Assembly (NCBI GenBank): GCA_030592225.1
Contig: JAUVJT010000134.1
Location: 1-5,872 of the forward strand
DNA from: Candidatus Stahliibacteriota bacterium
GTDB taxonomy: Bacteria; Hydrothermota; Tepidihabitantia; B3-TA06
Direction: 5' to 3'
Length of the DNA stretch: 5,872 bases
In this document: one piece after another, positions 1 to 3,886 of the stretch
How positions within the stretch are numbered: the stretch's first letter is position 1
Layout of the letters: each line of letters opens with the position of its first letter
Notes under the pieces: generated by a model
The model's input: only the letters and a program-made list of their open reading frames with translations
Databases searched by the model: none
Told to the model about the DNA's origin: nothing
Made by a program: the position numbers and the translations under genes

Positions 1-452
1 GACACGACACCGAGGAGGTGGTGTTCAAGGATTCGGTCGAGGTCAGCATACCGTCGGATGGCTCTGAGCAGGTAACCTTTGCAACCTACCAGCACAGCCC
101 CAGCGGCGCCGGCTATACCTTGCGGGTGTTCCCGATGCTTAGCAACGACGAGCTGTCTTCCGACGATACCCTGACGTTGGAACTAATGGCATCTATTACG
201 GAGGAGCCGGACGCGAAGCGACTCGTCACCACCCGCCGCATTGATGCCGGGGTGCTGTTCTCCTTCCCATCTGGCACCAACGGTCAACTTTCCATCTACG
301 ACGCTTCGGGACGAGAGGTACACAGTCATATCATAGAATCCGGAATACGAGAACATCTCTGGTCTACGGTGGATATTTCGTCCGGCCTTTACTTCTACAA
401 ATTCGATTCAGGGGAATCGTTGGTTGCGGGTAAGCTGGTGATTCTGCACTAA
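1..452 (+). CDS. C-terminal part of a secreted/surface protein with a type IX secretion (FlgD-like) sorting tail; 5' end outside window
   Basis: The frame is open from the window edge (codons begin at base 3), so the gene starts upstream; the GTG at 18 is only the first internal start-like codon. Residues about 1-60 after that GTG resemble the end of a CARDB/Ig-like beta-sandwich, with the pattern GYTLRVFP...NDELSSDDTLTLE. After a short linker comes a typical tail: LSIYDASGREV, then SSGLYFYKFDSGES and a final GKLVIL close to the C-terminus. In the type IX secretion family this tail directs export across the outer membrane and surface attachment or release. The function of the missing N-terminal body (often a peptidase, adhesin or beta-propeller) cannot be told from here. 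The stop is TAA at 450-452. No clear terminator follows at once, only an imperfect inverted repeat. The FlgD-like reading of the tail and the sorting-signal reading overlap, so the secretion route is an inference. Confidence 0.8.
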   Translation, partial: HDTEEVVFKDSVEVSIPSDGSEQVTFATYQHSPSGAGYTLRVFPMLSNDELSSDDTLTLELMASITEEPDAKRLVTTRRIDAGVLFSFPSGTNGQLSIYDASGREVHSHIIESGIREHLWSTVDISSGLYFYKFDSGESLVAGKLVILH

Positions 453-462
453 ATAATACTCC

Positions 463-498
463 GTCATTGCTTCGTTTCCAGCGGGAACTCGCAACGAC
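463..498. repeat. Imperfect inverted repeat, GTCATTGC / GCAACGAC
   Basis: GTCATTGC (463-470) faces GCAACGAC (491-498) with one A/C mismatch, ten bases after the stop of the upstream gene. The GTCATTGC...CGAAGCAATGAC-like wording resembles the widespread GTCATTGCGAG intergenic repeats of environmental bacteria; this one would be a degenerate copy. There is no T-run, so it is not a clear intrinsic terminator. Confidence 0.4.
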
Positions 499-602
499 AA
501 GAGTCGCCCTATGCACGCACCAGGCACTCAGAGAGAAGAATGGTATATAATCCTCTCTTCGGGCGGGGAAGTGAGTTGCGCGTGAGTTAGGTCGTTACCC
601 CC

Positions 603-630
603 TTGACAAGGCCTGAATTTTTACTATCAT
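603..630 (+). promoter_or_regulatory. Sigma-70-type promoter of the candidate small RNA
   Basis: A perfect TTGACA (603-608) is followed after 16 bases by TATCAT (625-630), which matches TATAAT at five of six positions. Transcription should begin near 637. No protein gene with a ribosome binding site follows; instead an intrinsic terminator lies about 110 bases downstream. A TACTAT at 622-627 overlaps the -10, but it would leave only a 13-base spacer. Confidence 0.6.
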
Positions 631-636
631 CTAACG

Positions 637-750
637 TAGATGCAAAGGCAACCCCTTTGTGTCTCATCCGGAGAATCCTTTGGATTCTCCTTACCTCCTC
701 CCTTTTTGTTTTACTTCAGGAGGCCCGCAATGGGTCTCCTGTTTTTTTTT
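637..750 (+). ncRNA. Candidate small regulatory RNA, about 114 nt
   Basis: The unit has its own promoter and its own terminator and no convincing reading frame. Three hairpins can be drawn. The first is CAAAGG/CCTTTG (643-648/654-659). The second is a perfect 9-bp stem GGAGAATCC/GGATTCTCC with a TTT loop (670-690). The third is the terminator stem (717-741). Between the second and third lies an unpaired pyrimidine-rich linker (691-716) containing ACCTCCT, complementary to a Shine-Dalgarno sequence. This CCTCCT (694-699) could alternatively pair with AGGAGG (718-723), the 5' arm of the terminator. Such exposed C-rich tracts are known in regulatory RNAs that block ribosome binding sites. I do not recognise it as 6S RNA, SRP RNA, tmRNA or a known riboswitch. 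The exact start is inferred from the promoter. Confidence 0.5.
717..750 (+). terminator. Intrinsic terminator with nine-T tract
   Basis: CAGGAGGCCC (717-726) pairs with GGGTCTCCTG (732-741), giving ten pairs with one G-T wobble around the loop GCAAT. Nine T's follow directly (742-750). This is the clearest intrinsic terminator in the window and marks the 3' end of the candidate small RNA. Confidence 0.85.
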
Positions 751-759
751 ATCCCCTTC

Positions 760-787
760 GATGATAATTCCCTCATAAATTATCGTC
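760..787. repeat. Ten-bp hairpin, GATGATAATT / AATTATCGTC
   Basis: GATGATAATT (760-769) pairs with AATTATCGTC (778-787) with one G-T wobble; the loop is CCCTCATA. It sits just after the terminator and runs into the leader of repeat copy 1. It could be an operator-like inverted repeat or an end of the repeat element. No function can be assigned. Confidence 0.5.
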
Positions 788-838
788 TCTGTGGTCTCCG
801 TACCCTATGAACGCAAAGCGTTCAAGGGGCAGGCCCTG
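785..838 (+). repeat. Structured dispersed repeat, copy 1
   Basis: The copy consists of a CTCTGTGG-type leader (787-794), TACCCTATG (801-809), an internal hairpin GAACGC-AAA-GCGTTC (809-823), and the constant block AAGGGGCAGGCCCTG (824-838). CCCT at 803-806 can pair with AGGG at 825-828 to close the structure. The constant parts match copies at 845-890, 3691-3744 and 3495-3588 (reverse), while the inner stem differs in sequence in each. Confidence 0.8.
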
Positions 839-840
839 CG

Positions 841-890
841 CTCTGTACCCTATGAAAGCGTAGCTTCCACGGGGCAGGCCCTGGTTTAAT
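841..890 (+). repeat. Structured dispersed repeat, copy 2
   Basis: This copy lies directly behind copy 1 in the same orientation. It has CTGTACCCTATG (843-854), an inner stem GAAAGC-GTA-GCTTCC (854-868) with one A/C mismatch, then GGGGCAGGCCCTGGTTTA (871-888). The tail CCCTGGTTTA is shared with copy 3 at 3691-3744. A T-rich stretch (ccttttttct, 891-900) follows, so the unit might also weakly stop transcription towards lexA. Confidence 0.8.
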
Positions 891-916
891 CCTTTTTTCT
901 CCTCGTTGTGATTACA

Positions 917-949
917 GAACCGTTCAGTATCATTATAAGCCAACTGAAC
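917..949. promoter_or_regulatory. Candidate LexA operator: GAAC/GTTC half-sites upstream of lexA
   Basis: A perfect 7-bp inverted repeat, GTTCAGT (922-928) and ACTGAAC (943-949), has centres 21 bp apart, about two helical turns. A further GAAC (917-920) lies one base before the first arm. The group ends eight bases before the lexA -35 box. LexA usually represses its own gene, and GAAC/GTTC half-sites occur in several LexA box types, but this spacing is neither the Gram-positive nor the E. coli form. Its role as SOS box is an inference. Confidence 0.4.
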
Positions 950-956
950 CTTGGAC

Positions 957-985
957 TTGACAACCAGTGCGTTTTTGTTTACAAT
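957..985 (+). promoter_or_regulatory. lexA promoter
   Basis: TTGACA (957-962), a 17-base spacer, then TACAAT (980-985) make a near-consensus sigma-70 promoter. Transcription should start around 991-992, so the lexA leader would be only about 15 bases, just enough for the AAAGGAG ribosome binding site (994-1000). Confidence 0.75.
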
Positions 986-1006
986 AATACATGAAAGGAG
1001 TATACT

Positions 1007-1570
1007 TTGAGATTGCCTAATCCTAAAATGCGTATCTACGATTTCGTCAGGGAGTTTGTGGGCGAGTACGGCTACCCGCCTTCCATCCGTGAGATAGCCA
1101 AAGGTCTGGGCTATAAGAGCACCAAGGCGATAAAGGTGCATCTTGATGGTCTGGCCGCGCAAGGCATAATCAAGCGCAAGCAAGGCCATGCTCGCGCCAT
1201 ACAGGTTGAGCCCTGGGGCATCCCGGTGGTGGGACGAGTGCCCGCCGGCGCCCCAAACCTTGCCGTGGAGGACGTTGAGGAAATCTTCACCGCCGCCCGC
1301 TGGCGCCGTTCGTTCATGCTGCGGGTGCACGGCGATTCCATGATTAACGCCGGTATCCTGGAAGGCGACATGGTGGTGGTAGACCCCAGACAGGTGTCCC
1401 GACCCGGCGACGTGGTGGTGGCCCGCCTGTACGACGAGGCTACTGTCAAGCGGCTGATGGTGCACGGCGACGCCTACGCCCTGCAGCCGGAGAACCCGGC
1501 ATACGATTTGATCACCGACCCCTTCGAAATCGTAGGCAAAGTGGTTGGCGTTATTCGCGAGTACGCATGA
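1007..1570 (+). CDS. lexA: LexA, SOS-response transcriptional repressor and autopeptidase
   Basis: This 187-residue LexA represses DNA-damage genes and cleaves itself when RecA filaments form. The winged-helix DNA-binding domain covers about residues 1-67, including GYPPSIREIAKGLG and a recognition helix region near KSTKAIKVHL. The S24 peptidase domain covers about 71-187. The scissile Ala80-Gly81 lies in VPAGAP, the catalytic Ser111 in HGDSM, and Lys148 in ATVKRL. The Ser-Lys spacing of 37 is the same as in E. coli LexA, so the autoproteolytic machinery looks intact. It is slightly shorter than the usual 200 or so residues, mainly in the linker. The start is TTG at 1007: AAAGGAG ends six bases before it, the frame has no better start, and the next ATG (codon 8) is too far from the site. 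It appears monocistronic, with its own strong promoter and a candidate operator upstream. Confidence 0.95.
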   Translation: MRLPNPKMRIYDFVREFVGEYGYPPSIREIAKGLGYKSTKAIKVHLDGLAAQGIIKRKQGHARAIQVEPWGIPVVGRVPAGAPNLAVEDVEEIFTAARWRRSFMLRVHGDSMINAGILEGDMVVVDPRQVSRPGDVVVARLYDEATVKRLMVHGDAYALQPENPAYDLITDPFEIVGKVVGVIREYA

Positions 1571-1579
1571 TTAATGCCT

Positions 1580-1601
1580 CTTTTCGCCGGGAAGCGAAAA
1601 G
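1580..1601 (+). terminator. Hairpin after lexA, possible terminator without T-tract
   Basis: CTTTTCGC (1580-1587) pairs perfectly with GCGAAAAG (1594-1601) around the loop CGGGAA, ten bases after the lexA stop. No T-run follows on this strand, so it may mark the end of lexA transcription or only protect the 3' end. Confidence 0.35.
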
Positions 1602-1608
1602 ATCGCAG

Positions 1609-1643
1609 AAAAAAACGAACAAGCCACCTGCCGAGGACTCGTT
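1609..1643 (-). terminator. Possible intrinsic terminator of the acetyltransferase gene
   Basis: On the minus strand, AACGA (starting within the stop codon at 1643) pairs with TCGTT near 1618-1614, with two further wobble pairs inside. The arm runs straight into seven T's (1615-1609 read on the minus strand). The stem is short and the loop long, so the call is tentative. Confidence 0.35.
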
Positions 1644-2202
1644 ACGCGTGAGATAAAAAGTCCTGGGCCAACAATCCGAGAACCGCCACATCGGCGTAGC
1701 GCTCCCCATCGTAATGGGCTTGGCGTTTCAGGCCTTCGCGCTTGAAGCCCAGGCTTTCCATCAGGCCGATGCTTACTCGGTTGAATTCATAAGCCTCGGC
1801 TTCTATACGGTGCACGCCTTGAGAGAGGAGTCTGGCGATGAACGCTTGCAGAGCGTCCTTGCAGTAACCCTTGCCCCGCTCTTCGCCCATTGCAAATCGC
1901 AGCCAGGCGAAGCGGTGCGAGGTATCCATCCAGTTGATACGGATGTAACCCAGGGGTCTATCTGACTGTTCGAGACAGATGATGAAATAGAGTTCTGCGT
2001 CTGACTTAATGGCCTGCTTGATATCGGAGCGCTGGCTGGCGGCGGTGATGCAGGCATCCGGGCCCAGTGCCATGCGCTGCACCAGCCTATCGCTCTTCCA
2101 CTTAACGAGGCGGGGGACGTCTGAGGTCTTGATTTCCCTCAGGTAAACTCTGTTGCCTTCACAAAACGCCTCGCGAAAGAAGGTGCAGGGGTTAGGACTC
2201 AC
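1642..2202 (-). CDS. GNAT-family N-acetyltransferase, RimJ/RimL type
   Basis: It is predicted to transfer an acetyl group from acetyl-CoA to an amine, probably a protein N-terminus or small molecule; the substrate cannot be read from sequence. It shows the Acetyltransf_3 pattern: GNRVYLREIKTSDVPRL near the N-terminus, the acetyl-CoA-binding motif EERGKGYCKDAL, then EAYEFNRVSIGLMESLGFKREG and DGERYADVAVLGLLAQD at the end. I chose GTG at 2202 (186 residues), because AAGGAG (2208-2213) lies five bases before it and the family domain begins about 12 residues later. The frame stays open to a TTG at 2256 (204 residues), but that TTG has no ribosome binding site and is the first half of a TTGACA that could be the promoter. 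The gene is convergent with lexA and lies downstream of the mscS-like gene on the same strand, about 174 bases away. Confidence 0.9.
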   Translation of the reverse strand: MSPNPCTFFREAFCEGNRVYLREIKTSDVPRLVKWKSDRLVQRMALGPDACITAASQRSDIKQAIKSDAELYFIICLEQSDRPLGYIRINWMDTSHRFAWLRFAMGEERGKGYCKDALQAFIARLLSQGVHRIEAEAYEFNRVSIGLMESLGFKREGLKRQAHYDGERYADVAVLGLLAQDFLSHA

Positions 2203-2228
2203 TCGCACTCCTTGCCATTCATCAATCA

Positions 2229-2256
2229 AGCTTACCCGTTGATGACGCTCTGTCAA
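2229..2256 (-). promoter_or_regulatory. Possible promoter of the acetyltransferase gene
   Basis: On the minus strand TTGACA (2256-2251) is followed after 16 bases by TAAGCT (2234-2229), a weak -10 keeping only T, A and the final T. The predicted start near 2222 would give a leader of about 20 bases with AAGGAG just before GTG 2202. The 16-base spacing equals that of three other promoters in the window. Confidence 0.3.
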
Positions 2257-2263
2257 GGTATGA

Positions 2264-2370
2264 CGATTTAACTTCGCGTGAGGTTTCCTGCCGTCGCTCT
2301 TACGGCTAAGAGGTTTCTGTCATAACAACTACGTCGACCACAGACTTTACACCTCCATTCGATTTAACTT
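2264..2370. repeat. Short direct repeats and a hairpin in the gap between the acetyltransferase and mscS-like genes
   Basis: CGATTTAACTT occurs at 2264-2274 and again at 2360-2370. GAGGTTTC occurs at 2280-2287 and 2310-2317, thirty bases apart. A hairpin CTCTTA-CGGC-TAAGAG lies at 2297-2312. No T-tract follows the hairpin on either strand, so it is not an obvious terminator of the mscS-like gene. No gene is visible in this gap. Confidence 0.35.
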
Positions 2371-2376
2371 TGCTTC

Positions 2377-3294
2377 TTAACCCTCCGCCTTTGATTCGTT
2401 CTTCCCAAACGTCTGCATCAGCGCGGCCTCGTCTTGCCCCAAAGTAATAGCGACCTGGGGGAAGGGAATCTCGATACCGGCCTCATCGAAGCGTGCCTTG
2501 ATGTAGCGGCGCGCCATGCGTCCCACGTCAAACTGCTCGGCAGGATGGGTCTTTATCCATACCGCCACGTCGAGCGCAGAGTCGCCGAAGTTCTCAATGG
2601 CCTTTATCTGCGGCGGTTCCAGCACGTGCTCGCCGAACTTGGAATCTTGCTTCAAATCATCCACCGCCAGCTTCAACGCCTCTATCACCTGGTTGATATC
2701 CGAGCCGTAGCCCACACCCACCTTTACGATGGCGCGGGACCAACCCATGGTCATGTTCTCCACCATCTTTATTTCCCCGTTGGGAACGGTGAACAGGTGG
2801 CCGTTCACGCCCCGTATCTGGGTAATGCGCAGGTTGATGGCCTCCACCGTGCCTGCAGCGTCGCCGATGCGAACGATGTCGCCCACCCGGAGCTGATTCT
2901 CGACGATGAGAAATATCCCGGCCAGGAAATCCTTGACCAGGTTCTGGGCACCGAAGCCCACCGCGATGCCTGCCACGCCCAGACCGGCGATGATGGGACC
3001 AATGGCAATGCCCAGTTGTCCCAGAATGGTGATGCCGCTAATGACCCAAATGACGATTCCTGAAACAATACGGATGGTAGAAAGTACGGTCTTAAGCCGT
3101 TTGGCCCTATCGATTTCCTCGGGTGAGCGGGCGTTACGGTCGGCTCGACGCCACGCCCTCTTGATAAGGAATCCTGCCAACCAGGAAACCACTATTGCGA
3201 CGACAAGCGTTATGCCTATTTGCAATCCGGTAGACAGGAGCCACTCACGTATCGCCGGCCACGCATCGGCTATGCTGGTAAAAAACTCTTTCAT
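2377..3294 (-). CDS. Small-conductance mechanosensitive channel, MscS family
   Basis: This inner-membrane channel opens under membrane tension to release solutes during hypo-osmotic shock. The 305-residue protein has the compact MscS layout. TM1 is about residues 24-44, followed by a basic loop, then TM2 about 74-94 and the pore-lining TM3 about 97-130. TM3 carries the conserved GIAVGFGAQNLVKDFLAG (109-126). The cytoplasmic beta domain follows, with LRVGDIVRIGDAAGTVEAI and the signature LFTVPNGEI (167-175), then the alpha/beta C-terminal domain. The length is close to E. coli MscS (286), with a short soluble tail. ATG at 3294 is well supported: AGGAGG (3301-3306) lies six bases upstream. A TTGACA-N16-TAGTAT promoter lies a further 40 or so bases upstream, with four direct repeats behind it. 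Nothing suggests that the gene is broken. It could equally be named as a YkuT/YbdG-like paralogue. Confidence 0.95.
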   Translation of the reverse strand: MKEFFTSIADAWPAIREWLLSTGLQIGITLVVAIVVSWLAGFLIKRAWRRADRNARSPEEIDRAKRLKTVLSTIRIVSGIVIWVISGITILGQLGIAIGPIIAGLGVAGIAVGFGAQNLVKDFLAGIFLIVENQLRVGDIVRIGDAAGTVEAINLRITQIRGVNGHLFTVPNGEIKMVENMTMGWSRAIVKVGVGYGSDINQVIEALKLAVDDLKQDSKFGEHVLEPPQIKAIENFGDSALDVAVWIKTHPAEQFDVGRMARRYIKARFDEAGIEIPFPQVAITLGQDEAALMQTFGKNESKAEG

Positions 3295-3346
3295 AACTAT
3301 CCTCCTGAGGGCTGGTTTGCTGATTTTTAAGCCTCAATTATCCCCA

Positions 3347-3374
3347 ATACTAGAGAACATACGCCGCGTGTCAA
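3347..3374 (-). promoter_or_regulatory. Promoter of the mscS-like gene
   Basis: On the minus strand a perfect TTGACA (3374-3369), a 16-base spacer and TAGTAT (3352-3347) are present. The predicted start near 3340 gives a leader of about 45 bases with AGGAGG before the ATG. The four direct repeats at 3378-3435 end only three bases upstream of the -35 box. Confidence 0.65.
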
Positions 3375-3377
3375 GCC

Positions 3378-3435
3378 GTAACACCTTCCCGCAACACCTT
3401 TTCCCGTAATACCTCCTCCCGTAACACCTTTTCCC
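3378..3435. repeat. Four tandem 13-15-bp direct repeats next to the mscS-like promoter
   Basis: On the + strand the units are gtaacaccttccc (3378-3390), gcaacaccttttccc (3391-3405), gtaatacctcctccc (3406-3420) and gtaacaccttttccc (3421-3435). On the channel gene's strand each reads GGGA...GGTRTTRC. Three units are 15 bases long and the promoter-proximal one lacks two bases. Their position from the -35 box outward suits an iterated regulator site. Simple tandem duplication is the alternative. Confidence 0.7.
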
Positions 3436-3456
3436 ATGCGCCCGCAGGACAGAAGA

Positions 3457-3476
3457 CAAGGGGCTTAAGCCCCTTG
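3457..3476. repeat. Perfect 20-bp palindrome, CAAGGGGC-TTAA-GCCCCTTG
   Basis: Both arms of eight bases match exactly around TTAA, which is itself self-complementary, so all 20 bases are palindromic. It lies between two genes transcribed away from each other and 23 bases before repeat copy 4. With no T-run it is unlikely to be a terminator. It may be a REP-like element or a protein-binding site. Confidence 0.6.
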
Positions 3477-3494
3477 CCTAGGAGGCTGTCTGAA

Positions 3495-3588
3495 AATAAC
3501 CAGAGCCTGCCCCGCCTGCACTACCGTCTAGTGTGGGATGCCTACTTTACTGCATCCCATAGGGTCCAGAGGCACAGAAACACAGAGA
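3495..3588 (-). repeat. Structured dispersed repeat, copy 4 (reverse orientation, with an inserted hairpin)
   Basis: Read on the minus strand it begins with a CTCTGTG leader (about 3588-3566), then ACCCTATG (3565-3558). The inner stem is GGGATGC/GCATCCC (3558-3552/3541-3535). The constant GGGGCAGGCTCTGG (3513-3500) and a TTATTTT tail close the unit. It differs from copies 1-3 in having about 21 extra bases (3514-3534) between the inner stem and the constant block. Those bases form a second small hairpin CACTA-CCGTC-TAGTG (3519-3533). The constant block differs from copies 2 and 3 by one base. Confidence 0.7.
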
Positions 3589-3604
3589 TAGATACGTATT
3601 GCCA

Positions 3605-3620
3605 TGACTTGCCGAAGTCA
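3605..3620. repeat. Small perfect hairpin, TGACTT-GCCG-AAGTCA
   Basis: Six matching pairs surround a four-base loop in the gene-free stretch before the MFS gene. A second weak hairpin, GTTTT(A)CC/GGAAAAC with a bulged A, follows at 3656-3673, just before repeat copy 3. Both are probably parts of degenerate intergenic repeats; no function is assigned. Confidence 0.4.
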
Positions 3621-3690
3621 ACTTCTTTATCACCGAAGGAGGACGAGTGAAACGAGTTTTACCGTAGGAAAACGACTGCAAGGAGTTCAA

Positions 3691-3744
3691 ATCTGTACCC
3701 TATGGGCGCATATAGTGCGCCCAAGGGGCAGGCCCTGGTTTATT
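3691..3744 (+). repeat. Structured dispersed repeat, copy 3
   Basis: It contains CTGTACCCTATG (3693-3704), then the inner stem GGGCGCA-TATAG-TGCGCCC (3704-3722), with seven perfect pairs. AAGGGGCAGGCCCTGG (3723-3738) and TTTATT follow. The flanking constant parts are identical to copy 2 over CTGTACCCTATG and GGGGCAGGCCCTGGTTTA, but the inner stem is entirely different and still fully paired. Confidence 0.8.
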
Positions 3745-3797
3745 AGCTATTACTCCGCAGGCGTCGTCACTTCGTGTCTCGGACAAGCGCCCAGTGA

Positions 3798-3825
3798 TTG
3801 ACAATATACCTGATACCCATACACT
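3798..3825 (+). promoter_or_regulatory. Promoter of the MFS transporter gene
   Basis: TTGACA (3798-3803), a 16-base spacer and TACACT (3820-3825) are present. Transcription should start near 3832, leaving a leader of about 55 bases before the TTG start. Confidence 0.55.
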
Positions 3826-3886
3826 AGTCTTTAATGTCTGCAGATTATTCCCGAGGAGCGAGACGGCGTAGAAAGGGCGCGGTGAT

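Noticed and set aside
640..810. 56-residue frame within the small-RNA region
   Set aside because: It has no Shine-Dalgarno site, it would begin within a few bases of the predicted transcript start, and it passes through a strong intrinsic terminator into repeat copy 1.
801..888. Copies 1 and 2 as a mini CRISPR array
   Set aside because: The conserved parts flank a self-pairing variable stem. There are no regular unique spacers, and no cas genes are present.
991..1020. Nine-codon frame MKGVYFEIA overlapping the lexA start
   Set aside because: Its ATG is at or near the predicted transcript start with no ribosome site; AAAGGAG serves the TTG of lexA instead.
773..1465. 230-residue reading frame on the minus strand
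   Set aside because: It is mostly antisense to lexA, whose domains and catalytic residues are intact; the translation is His/Gly-rich with no recognisable domain.
2434..3063. 209-residue frame on the plus strand
   Set aside because: It is antisense to the MscS-family gene, with a His-rich shadow composition and no ribosome site.
3484..3496. GGCTGTCTGAAAA as an insertion-sequence end
   Set aside because: No transposase fragment, matching inverted end or target duplication can be seen, so it is mentioned only as a resemblance.
3604..3801. 65-residue frame in the gap before the MFS gene
   Set aside because: It runs through repeat copy 3 and the MFS promoter, has no ribosome binding site, and resembles no known protein.
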